From assembly GCA_019649035.1 (NCBI GenBank), contig BMAT01003451.1:158251-197583 (forward strand): a stretch of DNA of 39,333 nt, read 5' to 3'. Position numbers and translations under genes: made by a program. Of this stretch, positions 1-13,658 are shown one piece after another. The notes beneath the pieces are model-generated. The model was not told the DNA's origin, searched no databases, and saw only the letters and a program-made list of their open reading frames with translations. The number at the start of each line of letters is the position of its first letter. Position 1 is the stretch's first letter. The DNA comes from Elysia marginata. Its lineage: Eukaryota > Mollusca > Gastropoda > Plakobranchidae.

Positions 1-656
1 CTCTTTCCCTATAATTGTGTCTTCTTGTTTTTTAACTTGTTCCCCCTCTCACTCTGCATGTCGTTCATTTTTTTTAAACGTTCCTCATACAAAATGTTAG
101 AGATCTCCATTGGAAATGCCTTCAAACAAAATAAGAAGGCAGCGTCGCTGCTGCCTACTGTTGAGGGAAATAGCTCATTGGGACAACCAAATGAGAGTGC
201 ACTGCAGTGACTGCACAGTGCCGTGCTAGTGGTCGACATTCGACAACATACGTGCATGGCATAATCCATTTTGTATTTAAAGAACGGGTGTGTGCGTGCG
301 TGGGCGAGGCTTTGAGAGAGAGAGAGAAAAGACTGCCAGGAAGACAGACGCACTGACTGCGAGAGAGAAGAACGAAAGAGGTAGGAAAGGAGCAGGGACC
401 ATCAGTCTGTTAAATTTTGACAATTTTCTGCCATCAACCCAGAGGCCAAGGTACGGGTTTTCCCGTTCATTTTATTTACCCAGGATGACATCAAAGTTGA
501 TTAGGTAGCCTATGCTTGAGGCTGGATTTGAATTTCTTTGGAAATAATACCATGAGAGAAAGAGGGAGAGAGAGATAGAGAAAGTCATATAACTTTATAA
601 TTTTACACACAGCCACTTTAGACCATAAAACAATTATTTGTTTGCCTCGACGGAGG
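1..656. other. No gene; unique sequence with GA-rich patches
   Basis: I see no conserved coding frame, RNA gene or mobile element. Short purine-rich patches occur near 310-400 and 550-585. The open frames here are under 115 codons, low in complexity and resemble no family I know. Confidence 0.6.
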
Positions 657-688
<32 letters not shown>

Positions 689-715
689 TGATAGATAGAG
701 AGAGAGAGAGAGAGA
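657..715. repeat. (GATA)n-(GA)n compound microsatellite
   Basis: Nine to ten GATA units, one with a GATT change, run directly into a GA array. The reading frame across it on the minus strand is only a Ser/Leu/Ile/Tyr repeat translation. Confidence 0.95.
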
Positions 716-1490
716 CATAGAGAGACACAGAGACAAAAACAAAGAAGGTACAGAGAGAATCTAGAGGAGGAAGAGAGTGTAAGACAGTGAGAGAAACTGT
801 ATGAAGCGAAAAATGTCGACATATAAGCTGAAGGCATTTACTATAATCTTTGCCCTATACCTATACCAACAGAGAAATCAATAAACAGACTTTCTCTTTC
901 CGTGTTCTCAGTCTCATCTCACAGGCCTTCCCCCCCCCCCCCCTACTTTTTTCTACTTTCTGTCAAAACGCAAAGTCAATGGAGCGATGATTCAGAAGAA
1001 TTAATTAATGGGCCCACCTAGCAGAACAGGTTCTCTGACACGGGACATTATTTTGGCTGGCCTACACACTTCGATTGCTCCGCGCGATGAAACCTGTCCT
1101 GTTTGCTCTTTTTCCTTTCTCATATACATACACTAGCACACACATACACTTTGCCTTCCATAATATAGAAAAGAAAACTAGTAGGAAGGTTTCAGATAAA
1201 AAAAAAAATTCTCTCATAAACTCTCTCTTCGTATTTCTATTTTCTCACTAGTTTGCCACTGCCCCTGTCTTTTCATATCGGCCTCTCTGCCTTTGACAAT
1301 TTCTGTTTCGCTTAATGTCCCCATTTATCTTTTTGTTTGGGTTTGATGCTGTTTTTAAGGCTGCCTTTCGGTTAATTAAGTTTTATCTTTCTTCTCTCAC
1401 AATGTCTACACCTGGCCCTCCTTCCTCTATTTCCTTGTTTATCTTCCCCGCTTCACTTTTTCCTAGTTGACTTAACATCACCCATAATCT
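716..1490. other. No gene; pyrimidine-rich unique sequence
   Basis: The segment holds a run of 14 C at about 930-943 and then C/T-rich sequence leading into the TC array. I see no coding or RNA signal. Confidence 0.55.
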
Positions 1491-1533
1491 GTCTGCCTGT
1501 CTCTCTCTCTGTCTCTGTCTGTCTGTCTGTCTC

Positions 1534-1573
<40 letters not shown>
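1491..1573. repeat. (TC)n with (TGTC)n microsatellite
   Basis: TGTC units mixed with TC give way to an almost pure TC run at the 3' side. Confidence 0.95.
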
Positions 1574-1576
<3 letters not shown>

Positions 1577-4214
1577 CTTTTCTTTAACTTTTGCAAGTTT
1601 TATCTATATCCAATAATGGCACAATCCTTGCAAACTTTACTAAGTGTTTTTAATTTTTTTTTTCAATTTCTTCATGAAGAGAGAAAGACTTTAGTACATT
1701 TGTCTCTATGAAATAAACTAGTGACACGCTCTTCGTTGCTCTGTGGGCTAACTCGATCTATTTGGTTTTTATAATATTTGTATAAGTTTGCTGACACTAA
1801 ATTTTATAGAGAAGATAGACACAATAAAATTTTATTAAGTGCTTGAAAGTCTAAACCGGAACAAAAATCTTCAGGTCACATTGTACTATTATACGGTGTA
1901 GAGTGTTGGGATGTTTAGCAGCAGCAGGTCATAAGATCAAAACAGTGTGCTACATTACATCTTTAGTGCCGTAGTCATGTAACATAGTACATGTAATTTA
2001 TTAAAGTTGATGCAGTTATTTCATTGTGTCGAATATTGCCCTTTTTATGAGCAGTGAAAGCGTTACTATTGCCATAACAAACAACAAACAAACAACACAA
2101 TAAAATGTGAAACAAATTTGTTCACCTAAAGCCTAACTTGTTAAAAACATAATTATTCTGAAAAAAAAAAACCACCTGATGCTCCTACGAGCCAATAAAG
2201 TGAACACACCCAATGTTAGATGACAGATGATTTAACTATTCTTCGTCTCCACCCAACACGGCTGGACCATCAAGTTTTTCGACATTCTTAGTTCAATGTG
2301 ACTCACAGACATAAGACATAAGATGTAACAGTCAACATCACAACCACGTGTGTAGAACAGGACCAGCTGGGTCTAGCCAGGCTGACTCTCGACATCATTT
2401 ATAGCTATACACCGAGACAGAGATAAATAATTCGTCTTGGGCTTCCTAGTAAATAAACATGTTATGTGTGTGATAATTTACACTGTCCTCACCGTCTTCG
2501 CTTTTTTTTTCTCTACATCCGTCCGTTTCTTTTCACTCCTTGAAGACCCTTGCAAAAATTCATTGAGTTATAGGTTACATGAACTTTTTTTTCTCTTGTG
2601 TTGACAGTAAATCTTTTGAAGGACAGATTTCGAAACTATCAGATTAATTTTCTTAGTGGACATATGAAGAAGAAATGGAGAGTGCCAAACAAGAAGAATA
2701 GGAGTGAAAGGGGGAAAATATGGGTATTGTTTATCTAGGACATGCTCTAAAAGAGAAGAAAAAAATGGGATTATAATTATTAAGAACCAAATGACAAAAG
2801 AAAACGATGGCTGCCAACTATACACAACAGGCCCAAGAAGAAGAATAGGCCTACATGTACAGGGCGACATTCAAATAAAGTACGTTGTTGAGGTCAGACT
2901 GCATTAGATAGCATAAGACCGGAGAGGATGGCTGACGTAATTACTTAGGCAATTTTAACAATATCTGCCATGTAAAATACAACTTAGTTCGAATTTGAGC
3001 AAGTAAATTGTTAAATAGTGGACTCAAATGGTGCAAGTTCGTTAGAACCAAGAACAAGTATTTGAAGTGAATCAGGACAGTGAATTATTAGACATAAAGT
3101 AGGTCACATAAAAACCAACTCTGTGATATCAGGGAATGTCATAAAGATATTAAGTAATCTTTTCGTCACGTTTTTTGTGACAACGAGAAAAAAATATCAA
3201 GATTATAAATTATTCAAACTTAAAATTTCTGTGTCCTTGTTGGACATATTTGTGGTACAAGCTGGTTTTTCATGCACTCTTTCATTATAACATGGTTGTG
3301 CTGAGAATACATTGATTGCAGCAAACAAATCTGGTCTTAGCTGTCTTGGAGTTTAATATTCGATTCTCATGCGAGCTCTACAATCAGATTGTGTATCATA
3401 GTTCGCCTCTGTTTACCTGAGCACTGTGAGTGAACGTACACACTTTGCATCTCCTTGCGTTGCTGAATTATTTTCCTTTATATTTTACTTAACATGAGTA
3501 TGCCAACGTGTTCTTGTATATACATGTGTTGGGATATTTGTCTGTTATCAAGGTCAGTTCGAGCTGCATTATTCTAGTCCTAGGACCATCTGCTATCATA
3601 GCGAAGGACCGGCACCGGCAGGGTTGACCTCCCACACGACCTTACAGACTGCACGGCTACTGCACTAGTGGCCGCACTGACCCTGGTCCTATGGCTCGAT
3701 TCGCTCATTGACCACTACATTCATACAGTGACTAGTCTAACGGAAACCGCTTCCACCTTGTCACACTCATCATAATGTGTCTAGCTTTTACTTTTATTTT
3801 TTTATCTCTGTGTGTTTCTCTGTCCCTCTGTCTGATAAGTGTATAACTATGCCTCTTGCTCTCTCTTATACGTGCAGTTATAATACACTCATCTTCTTGG
3901 GCATTTCCTGTTTCCGGAATCAAAAGAGATAAGTAGAACTCTGACCGAACGGCAATTTAATTAGATTTCAATTCTATCCAGTTAAGCAATTTGTTGCCAT
4001 GGTTCAAGTACACCAAACATTGTTTAACAGCATTAGTTTTCTGTTATCATCTCTTCGTGTCTTTAAATGCCATGTTTTCATGTTTTGAACAAAGTGTTTT
4101 CTCTGAATTGTTCGTGGGCTGTGCTGTCTTCAATTTTTGTTTTTCTCTTTTGTGTCCTATCTATATCTGCTTCTTTTGTTTCATTACTTTCAGTCATGCT
4201 TTTACTGTTTATGA

Positions 4215-4218
<4 letters not shown>
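1574..4218. other. No gene recognised; AT-rich unique sequence
   Basis: Scattered open frames (for example 2568-2870 minus and 2704-2907 plus) overlap on opposite strands and carry no recognisable domain. A perfect 14-bp AT palindrome lies at 1823-1836. A GC-richer patch near 3590-3720 contains a 10-bp palindrome around its start, but I could not assign it to an element. Confidence 0.5.

Positions 4219-4260
<42 letters not shown>
4219..4260. repeat. (TC)n microsatellite
   Basis: About 20 uninterrupted TC units. The Ser-Leu repeat frames across it are artefacts. Confidence 0.95.
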
Positions 4261-4261
<1 letters not shown>

Positions 4262-7200
4262 AACCCCTATGGCTCTCTCCGTGCTAGACAAGGTCATTAG
4301 CCTCAAGAGCGACTAATCTTTCCACCAGCTGGACGTAAATCCTAAGCTTCCTACAAGATTACAGAATCTGCAGTGAACTGTACATAATCAGAATGTAAAC
4401 TAGTGAGGGTGTATTAATATTGTGTCTAATTAGGGGGTCCAACATGGCCCCAAAGAACAAGCACTAGAACTACTGGCTGCAAGTCAGTTAAACTTCATAC
4501 GCCTGTGACACTTAAGCGAACCTCGTGAGGAATCTTAGTGAGGGTCAGCGACAAAAAAAACAAAACAAGATTGACTAGTCAAACCTCCCAAACAGGCCAG
4601 GTAGTTTCAACCACTGCTTAGAAAACACTCGAAAATCTCGCTGTGAATGTCGAAACCCCTTTCAGTTTACGCCGCCAGAATTTCTAAAGAAAACTGAACT
4701 CTTAAATAGTTGATCTTGAACTACAAAATATCTGATTCTGTCTGAGAGATAGTAACCAGTTTCCTAAAACACCATTTTTTGCTTAAAATTAATCTATACC
4801 GTGGCGGTTCATCTATTTTAAATAAACCTTACTGTACACACACTGATATTTAGTAAACTTGTATGTTTATGACCATAGGTATTATAACAAACTGATAAAC
4901 CTAAATCATGTTATGGCCATAAATATTGTTGTAAGAAACTTCATTGTCTCAGCTTTTTGCGACAGGCTCATCCGGTGTGATTACTTAATATTCAATGATT
5001 TCAACTTCCCTTTTCATCAATAGGTTGAAAGAAATAAACATGCAGACTTCCCTATGGTCAGAAAATAATTTGCCACATTATGGGGTTTAGCTATGAACGA
5101 ATCCTTGTATTTAGACACAATTTTTAAGGGTATCAATAAATGAGTGGCAGATGTGTGCTAAGATGATATAAAAGCCGTATGTTACATTAATTACCCCAGG
5201 TCCATCAAGTTATCCTTAACCACAACTAATAGAAAATAACGGCTTTAACGTAGTACATAAAACTGCGTTCTCTAGTTAAGGGTCCAGGTCTAGGGTCGAA
5301 AAGTCTTAGCAATAAAAAGTAAAGTTATTATATCCTGCACTGGCGTTTTATTCATCAGGGGCTCAATCACTGTGAGGATAAAAAGTAATTAGTTCTGGGG
5401 TCAAACTCTAGGTGCTGCGATGAAAGGACAACTCGGACACCTGAGATAACGAGCGGACGAAGTTCACAGGTGGCAGTTTACGTTCAGCTATTTCCCCACC
5501 ACGGCTTCCATAATTGATGAGAAGTGATGACCAGTTCTACTAAAAACCGCTATCTCTCTCTACATCTTATCGATCTTAAACTTTTTTTACGTTGCTACTG
5601 CTAGGGTCAAGGTCGAAAGGCACTAGAACTAACGTGCCGTCATCCAAATCCCGAACACTCTCTCCACTGATTGTTACAAGGGGCGTAACTGCCGTCAGAG
5701 GAAACGACTTTTCAATTATTGGTCGACCTTTAACTGGAGAGCGACAACTCGAGAGACATAGAGACAGAGAGAGTCAAGCCCTGGTCAATAGGATTGCTGA
5801 GCTCCTGACAACAGCAAGATGATGACTCTGGACTGACAATCGAAACATGAAAAAGCTCTTATTAGTATAATTAAATAACACACTATGGCCATGCCTCCAT
5901 CGGTAGCGCGTTTGAGTACTGACCCTATGGTGCCGAGTTTGATCCGCTAGGGCACGCCAGCACTTATTCTGTGGTGTTATGAGTCTTGGCGCATGTAAAG
6001 GCAACTAAGATACCTGCACTTTAGGCACACTATTTTGTCAAAGAAAAAGCATAAAGTCAAACACATTGCTCCACGATGCTCGAATAGATTAAAACTTAAA
6101 ACTAATTTGACTTTAACACAACAAAAAATAGATTTGACTAGATTATCACAATTCTGTCGTCTTTCAGTCTAATGTACTTATACGACTTGCTAAAAAAAAC
6201 TTGCCTGTGTTTTTCTCTTTGTAACAAATTTATTTTGTCTCGGCGTTTTCTTTGTTTTCTCGCCATCGATAACATACCTTTTCTGTCCTCTCAATCTCTC
6301 AAGATTCTTATAGTCCTGCGTGCTCTCCCGACCCTCCTCTCCTCCACCATCCACCTTCTGCGCCCCTACTCCACCTCTTTTCCCTCTCTTTTCTTCAACC
6401 TGTTGAACGGAGGCCAGGTAAGACAGTGAAGGTTAGCATTGTTTCCCGATTGATCTCTAACAGTCCCCATGGCAACATTATACATTCCCGTTTTCATAAC
6501 ATTTCTACTGTACTGCCTCAGTTCATCTTCACTAAATAAAACTGAACTTGAAACAGCCTATAGATATCTTTATACAAGTATGAGATTATATGTTTATTGG
6601 AAAACCTGATGTTCCAGTTTCAAACAGTATGCTTGTAATAACTTGACGTCCCGCTCTGTCAGTAGTCCCGCGATTCCGACCACGGTGATAAACCGCTAGG
6701 CCAGAAAATGTGGAAGCCATCAGGATCGGTGTGAAGATGATAAGACCAAAGATGCTTCCTCCCTTTCCATACCTCATAGATCTAGCCTGTCAGCTTCAAA
6801 TAACCATCAGGAAATCACAGAAAGGGTAGCAAGCACCTCCACAGTTGTAAAGAAACATGTTTTTGCTTTGTTGTTGTTATTGTTATTGGTATCTTTGCTT
6901 TGCTGTTGTATTTGTTGTTGTTTGCTTTGTTGCCGTGAACGTTGTTGTTTTTATTATACTCTTCGCTTCTTTTAATTTTTCTTGCACGCAAAGAAACAAG
7001 AAACAGATCGATTGTCGAAACCTTCGGGAAAGAAGCTTTCGTAAGCACCAACGACTGTTAGTTTAAATTGGTTATGACAATGTTAAATAGTGAGAAAAAT
7101 ATTTTTTTCTCAGGTGTACCTTTTCCAATGCTGTCATAATGCGTATATATATTCTTCTTAATTTATAATATGTGTGCTTCTTAAGCAGCTTTAGTAAACT

Positions 7201-7270
7201 CCTTAACTCTAACTTGTCCATGGGTAAAAAAGAATAGTTATAGCCCTCCATCGCCTATGACAGTCTCCAG
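4261..7270. other. No gene recognised; mostly unique sequence
   Basis: No convincing coding frame. A weak tRNA-like patch (5885-5955) is listed separately. TTG-rich sequence at 6857-6960 produces open frames on both strands by composition alone. Confidence 0.5.
5885..5955 (+). repeat. Possible decayed tRNA-like SINE head
   Basis: A box-A-like segment (TGCCTCCATCGG then TAGCGCG) is followed about 35 bases later by GAGTTTGATCC, one base off the box B consensus. Spacing and order fit an RNA polymerase III internal promoter. No body or tail shared with the other SINEs in the window is visible, so chance resemblance is quite possible. Confidence 0.25.
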
Positions 7271-7272
7271 AC

Positions 7273-7527
7273 TTAACGTATTTCCCCCAGCAGGCCAATA
7301 CATACCAGAGCAAATTCCATCCTTATTTCCGAGTATTGCATTACAGCTAGACACTCAAGTATTAACATACCCAAAATTTCAAACACTTTCTTGAGCTTGT
7401 ACCCATTTAAATTTGTCAGGTTGGTAGACTGTACTTTTATTTTACTAAAGCAATTACAACATGAGTAGTGGTTGGGAATCGAACCCGCAAGCCACCGGAC
7501 CACGAGTTCGACGCGCAAGCACTGTAG
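7273..7527 (-). mobile_element. tRNA-derived SINE, family 1, diverged copy
   Basis: Read on the minus strand, it starts with a tRNA-like head containing GCGCGTCGAACTCGTGGTCC and an intact box B (GGTTCGATTCC; 7475-7485 on the plus strand). The body follows the same order as the copies at 11517 and 28516: TTGTAATTGC after the head, then a segment matching the ATGTAAAATGGG part, then GCCTGCTGGGGG near the 3' end. About 60 bases in the middle do not match. Box A is damaged. It is the oldest-looking of the three copies. A minus-strand open frame of 81 codons runs through it and is not a gene. Confidence 0.7.
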
Positions 7528-10500
7528 AACATTGCGTCTACAATGGTAGAGACAATATACGGGTTAAGAGTGAAAAGTTACATTCGCAATTAAAATATAT
7601 TCGAGATGGAACGGTTTGACTCTAAACTAACGCCTGATTTATATTCACCACTCCAGGTTTGAACCTGGATATGGTATAAGCGAAAGAAAAAAAATGACAG
7701 CGGATTAATTGTCAAACTTTATTTTAAAAAATTAACCAATTTTCAAGATATCTCGAAACAAGCTAGGAAAATTCAAAATTATTAGAAAGTTACATCATTG
7801 GCAAAACCTTATCTAAACCTCTTCCCCCCCCCCCTTTTTCAAGATAGTTGTAGTTGTGCTACATGAGTTTGGAACTGCAAAGTACGCCTACGAGTAAGAA
7901 CATTTTTATATCACCTAGGCGAGCATGAAACCAACAAAATTTATCCAACCCGACATTCAACCATGACATTCAGCACCGAGACACACCGAGCATTTTCTGG
8001 ATAGCGGGCCTTTATTCGTGCCTGATGCTCTAGCAGCAGTCCATCATACTAAGGTACCCGGTGATGAGCCGGGCTGGTGTACCTGAGATTGTTGGGTCTC
8101 ATTTGATGGTTTGAGCACCAACATTCCTGGAAAGCTCGCGACGGTGTACCAGCTGAGTATCAAACTCGGCCAAGCCATTGCCTGGCTCGGCAGGCAGCCC
8201 AGATGGGAAGTTGAGAGACTTACCTTTAGGGATACAACTGCCATCACAATCATAAAGCCGCGCAGTGTGAAGAATGGCTTTGTTGTGGGCTAACTATCTT
8301 CTGGAATAGTAGTTAACATTGCAACTCACTGTCTTTAGCCTTGTGTGTGAGTGCAGGTAAAAAAGTCCGCTTTTTCAAAAAACAAAACTGCAGGAAATAG
8401 AGCTCACGACGCAACCCCCCAACTAAAAAACAAAAACTAAACAAAGAAATTACATATAAACAAACGAAAACACAAACAATATTTTTAAATTCAAAACAGA
8501 CGTTTAGGGCTTAAAACAAAAGAAAAAAAAACAACAAAGAACGATACAGAAAATTTTAAAAATCAGAAAAACAAGGATTTTACAAAAAGCCCTAAAGCAG
8601 GATTATTAGCCTAAAAAAATCACACGTCCTAAAAATATTCATATACTCTAAGGCTGCGATAATAAAATGCGTGTGACCTTCTTCATTTCTTTCAAGATGC
8701 AAAGTCACGACACATTGCAAACTTCGTGTCAACACAGAAACATGTTTGCGCGTTAGAAACGGCCAATTTTACTGAAGAAAAATAAATGTTTGTTTATCGC
8801 TGGAAACCAAAGATTTTATTTAAAATTTCTTCTTCTTTGATTATATAATTAAGTCTTATTTGGTGTGTTTCAGTGTTGCTTTGCGACTTAAATACCAAAT
8901 ACGAAATCATCATTAAGAATGTTTCTATAAAAAAAACCGACTCCGTCCTTTGATTTTCCAGGGTATAATTATCATTCGTTCATTCCTTAGCCGCAAGCTT
9001 TGACATGTTTTCGGTTTTTTGAGACACTTTATTTAGGGTGTCCTATATAATTATAGCTGCGGCATGGACTTTCAAACTTTATCCAGAGTAATTCCCCTTT
9101 GGCACTTGGCAGTCTCTAAGTTTAGATTCAGTATTTGAGTTTTTCTGCTCAACAATCCACCCCAAAGAAGCAATCGCTGAAGGGTATACCTTTTTTATTT
9201 TACACTAGCGAAAGCTTGGTCACACCACAACTCTTTTTGACCACAGATCTCTAACTATAAATGGGTGGATATATTTGCATATGACCAGTTGCAAGATTAC
9301 TTTTTCCAACATGCTTTCGTTGTTCCGAGGCTTTTACTTATCGCAAAACGTCACGCCCTATCTGATCCAAGGCAAAAAACCAAGGATTAGTCTTAGGAGA
9401 TTTTCTACACACTTGAAAAAACGGATCAAGAGACAGTAGACACTCACTTGCGGAAATATTCACCGCTAAGATCAATTACACAGATTGTTGAAATCTAGAA
9501 ATAATACGATGACACACATCTATGACACACATCCTAACATACACACATTGTCTTCATGCATACACATTTTATCCTGCATGATCAACACACAAAAAGTGAA
9601 GTAATTGAAAGAAAAGCTTGCACTCTAGGAATCACACAGGACACAAAGCCACACAGTCATACTGTTAGCCTCATGACCTTTCAGTTGACATTTCCCAACA
9701 CTAAACTGACGTGGTTGCCTCTTCTAGAACTGAAAGTAACTGCACCGCACCATTTACATTCCTACCCACACTCAAACGAATCTTTGGGCCTGTCGACATT
9801 TAAAAAGGGCACTCTTAGAATTAGTCATAGGGTTTGTCATACGTGATGTCTCACAAACCCTCTTCAAAAATTAAATAATGCAACATGTTTCAGCGGTAGT
9901 CACGTTTAACAAAACCATAGCACCAAAATTTAAATCAAAACTTCTGACAGTCATTTCACATTTTGGATAAATCGCCAACTCCATCGCAAAAGAAATAAAT
10001 ACATAAGTTAGCCCACAATACATTCAAATACGTGAATATGAATAAACAGTTTGATAACCACGTCACAGAAAATCTACACACCAATTTGACTAGAAAGTTA
10101 GCAATCTTACCAACATGATATAAGGACTTGCATGCATACAATTTATTGGCAGGGTGAATTTAAAGCTTTTATGCATAAAGTCAACATTGTTTAATTAACT
10201 TGATGAGCATTAATTTTTATCTTTCCACATAACCCCACTCGACTTTAACTATGTGGATTTACAACTACTTAAAACATAAATCTAAAAAGCCTCTGGCTGC
10301 ATAATCGGCTCGAAAATGCCCTTAATTGTATATAAAACTTGGCTCATACTGCAAAGAGGAAACCCCCAGATAAAATGAGGGCGGAAAACGAAATACATGT
10401 ATAGTGAGAAAATGTGGATTTTGGTCAGGGGCGCTTCTCACAAAATCTGAGTCGAACGAGAAGGTGATGTTGTCACGCTATGTCTGTATAAATTTTCATC

Positions 10501-11093
10501 GTACAAGGCGGACTTGGGCAGAATTTCGGAAAAGAATCTATAATTTTGCACCGGCATTGGTATCATTCTATTGATAAATCATATCTTTAAACGCCACTTT
10601 AGACTTTAGGTAAAACCTCAGCTTATTCAACCTTATACTTAGTTTTCTAATTACACAATTTCAACGTTAGAAACTGGTGTAATGAAAACTTGTCATGAAG
10701 AGTCTTTGGCTGCAGTAATGCAATAATGATACTTCGTCGTAAGTAAATGCCAGAGAGTTTTAATTTTTACTTTACATTTTAGTTAGGCCAGCCCACTACA
10801 GATGTAATACACACGCACTTTAACTGCACTAGAAACTCAAATCAGATAATTATGTCAGTAGAGCAGCCAAGCGCCTCTTTGTTTACTTTTAGTTTGCACG
10901 GCTAATTCTCTATGAGAACTAGAGACAATTAGACTAGGATGCCTAAAGATATGTTTCTTTAATCCTAGCAAAACCAAAACTTGGCTTGAACAAAATATTT
11001 TCTGTTCACGCAACTCCAGGGAGACAGAGAGCTTCTTTGAACTTATCAGGACTGAAATCTTACACCCATTTAAGTCAATTATAATAATCACCA

Positions 11094-11095
<2 letters not shown>
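7528..11095. other. No gene recognised; AT-rich unique sequence
   Basis: Contains a run of 11 C at about 7824-7834 and a GC-richer island at 8040-8290 with a short CCCGG/CCGGG hairpin. That island has overlapping open frames on both strands without a recognisable domain. The rest is AT-rich. I see no RNA gene or element ends. Confidence 0.5.

Positions 11096-11166
<71 letters not shown>
11096..11166. repeat. (CT)n-(ATCT)n compound microsatellite
   Basis: A TC run of about 16 units passes directly into about nine ATCT units, the complement of the GATA-GA arrangement at 657-715. Confidence 0.95.
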
Positions 11167-11516
11167 CTTTCCTTTTTTGACGTTCTGGATGCATACCAAG
11201 TTCGGCAGATTGATACGCAGAAAGTAAAGTTGGCAGAGTTATAACAATGAAGAAAATGGAAACAATTACCAACAGGTCATAAGAGTTGCCAGAAGGTAAA
11301 CAGGTCTCGCGCAGTGTTCAACTTGAACGATGCATAAACTAAGATACTGCACCAGGAGATGTTTTGCTCACTCACTATAGACATCGTATGATTTCATAAC
11401 AGTCACCTGTTGTCTCTTTTTAAACGAGTGTTAATCTGTTTTTTTGGAGAGTCATCCTGGGAGCTACAAGAACTAAAGCTGCACAAGTTGCTATTATGTT
11501 TGGAGGTGTTTTCGGG

Positions 11517-11750
11517 GCAGCGTGGCGGAGTGATTAGCGCGTCAGACTCGAGATCTGGAGGCAGCGGGTTCGATTCCCGACCATGCCAAGTTGTAATTGC
11601 CTTGGAAAAGCAATTTACCCTGTAAAATGGGGACCCAGCTATAGGGTTCAAATATGCTAGTCTACTGGGGCATAGGTGGTGCTGCTCTATGGCGACACAG
11701 TTACGCTGAGTAAAAAAGACAAATTTCCCGAAACGGATTGATATAGTGTC
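11517..11750 (+). mobile_element. tRNA-derived SINE, family 1, copy with internal deletion
   Basis: The head is tRNA-like. Box A is TGGCGGAGTGA (11523-11533, one base off consensus) and box B is GGTTCGATTCC (11567-11577). Between them a stem CAGA/TCTG closes a 7-base loop CTCGAGA, as in an anticodon arm with CGA. The head ends with GACCATGCC. The tRNA-unrelated body continues with TTGTAATTGCCTTGG, GTAAAATGGGGACCCAGCTA, CTACTGGGGCATAGG, GTTACGCTGAGTAA and ends GACAAATTTCCCG...ATATAGTG. Compared with the copy at 28261-28516 it lacks 23 bases of the body and has about 11 extra bases before GTTACGC. Internal promoters of this kind are used by RNA polymerase III, and SINEs are copied by a partner LINE enzyme. 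No clear target-site duplication was found. Confidence 0.88.
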
Positions 11751-12605
11751 TTAACAAAGCGTCAAACAGAGACTCTGTGAGTATAACTGTGAAGCTGTTC
11801 TCTTGCCACCTTGTATCTACATAGAGCGAGAATATTCTAGTGCATAGCAGATAATTTAAATATACCAATTATTTACTCAATCAAATTTCAACAGCTTTAT
11901 ACGTATTCAAAATTATGAAATTAAAACTGCTTCAATTACCTTATCTAAAAAGAAACCAAAGAGAGAATATGGTTCTGTCAGTTTTGTTCATGGACTTGTC
12001 TCATTAGGAGAAGGATGCCATTTGGGTTGTTTAGTGTAGACTAAAAAATCAAAACAGGTTGGATCAGAGCATAAAAATGAGCTCAACAGGTTGATTTTAC
12101 TCCATTCATCAAAATGAAAAAGCAGCAACGAAACAGTACTGCACCCGTATTATTGTTTTGCTTCCTATTTAGGAGAGTATAGGTACCTTCATCGGCGTTC
12201 CGTGTAAGGGTACACGTGGGAGGTCGAGTCATGCAAAAGAGACGTTAGGTCTAGGAAAGGAGAAGGCAGGCGGAAAGTTAATGCGAGGAGGAGAAAAAAG
12301 GAAACTGTTGAGATACTCATCTGCAGAAACACAACATTGGCGATATCAGATTCCTACTCGCTTCAAGCCCCTCCTCCCCCGCTTCACACACCCTCACCCG
12401 CACCACACGTTTTGACAGCACCCCTGGAGATTTTCCCACGCCTAAAGTTTTGCACATGAGTATTCAGAAGTATTCAGAAAGTGAGGCTGGTCGGAGTTAA
12501 AAGTCTGATGGAGCAGGCCACTAAACGGAACTCATGTGGTTTTCTGGGAGTAGTGGGATTCAAACAATCAGCGAAAAAAAAAAAACAGAAAGAGAAGAAC
12601 TAAAG
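11751..12605. other. No gene recognised
   Basis: Unique sequence, with C-rich patches near 12360-12430. No element ends or coding signal. Confidence 0.5.
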
Positions 12606-12900
12606 GTACACACCGACAAAAAGAGATAGAGAGGGAGATGGAGACCAATAAACAGATGACAGATAGATAGATTGGTTCATAGATGGAAAGAAAGATGAAT
12701 AGATAGATAGAGAATTAGATATATAAACAGACAGATAGGCAGATGGATAAATAGATACATAGATAGATAAACAGACGGACAGACAGACAGACAGATAGAC
12801 AAATAGATAGATAGATAAATAGATAGATAGATAGATAGATAGGAGATAGATTGATAGGAGATAGATAGATAGATAGACAGATAGATAGATAGATAGATAT
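12606..12900. repeat. Imperfect (GATA)n / (GACA)n array
   Basis: GATA units broken by GACA, GATT and AAATAGATA variants over nearly 300 bases, purest at 12800-12842 and 12858-12900. Minus-strand open frames here are Tyr-Leu-Ser-Ile repeats only. Confidence 0.95.
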
Positions 12901-13658
12901 GTACTTACGGACACATCTAGTTATCTTACTGATGGCAAAAAGGCCCAACTTTCTAATGAGAAGAAGAGCTTGAATAAGTACCCTTAACTTACATGAATGG
13001 CTAAATTTATACAGACTGAAAGAGACACAGATAGAAAGGGAAGATTTGTTAGATAGGGGGTATAAAGAAGAAAAAGATAAGAATCAAATACATAACAACA
13101 GGAAAGAATACGTGTTCAGGAAGGGACTGGGCACGGATATATAAATACAGCAATTAGATAAAGAAATGAGATGGAGAAAGTGATTGAAAGAGATGGGCAA
13201 AAAAAGGAGGAGCTTGATTTATCTAACACTCTTTAAACAACATCAAGACTCAACAGGATGTAATGGTGTGTGTGAATGTGCACGGGTTTCTGTGTTTCTT
13301 TTGGATGCCTAAAACACTGAACGTGGATAACAGGTCATGGCTGTGTATGAGGGTATTGGCGCGTTTTTTGTTGTTTTTTTGTTTTTTGTTTTTGTTTTTT
13401 GGACGTTTTTTTATTTAGCCCGGCGACTTACATAAACATGGTAAAGAAAAGAAAAATCAATTACTTTGTTATTCGATGAATCATACTGCTGGTTTTTTTT
13501 ACACATATTTTCTCTATTATAGCTCAGAGGATTAATACGAGTTTGCCGCTTTTATATCCATTTATTAAAAATTTAGCAACGGGTTTTCGTGTTTTCTTAT
13601 AAACCGCTGTCAAGGAGTTGCATCCTTAAGATATACACTGAATAATTTTAATGAGAGT

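Noticed and set aside
1491..1573. Regularly repeated short units that might suggest a CRISPR array
   Set aside because: This and the other arrays are simple microsatellites with no unique spacers, and the window is eukaryotic in character.
1823..1836. 14-bp palindrome AATAAAATTTTATT
   Set aside because: A/T-only palindromes are common in AT-rich DNA; no adjacent gene gives it a role.
6510..6556. Inverted repeat TCAGTTCA / TGAACTTGA
   Set aside because: Short and imperfect; expected by chance in 39 kb.
8040..8290. GC-richer island with partly tRNA-like motifs (GGTTTGAGCACC)
   Set aside because: Box B has two mismatches, box A is not at the right spacing, and the body matches none of the SINEs here.
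11403..11651. Open frames on both strands over the plus-strand SINE
   Set aside because: They read through the tRNA-like head and body of a non-coding element.
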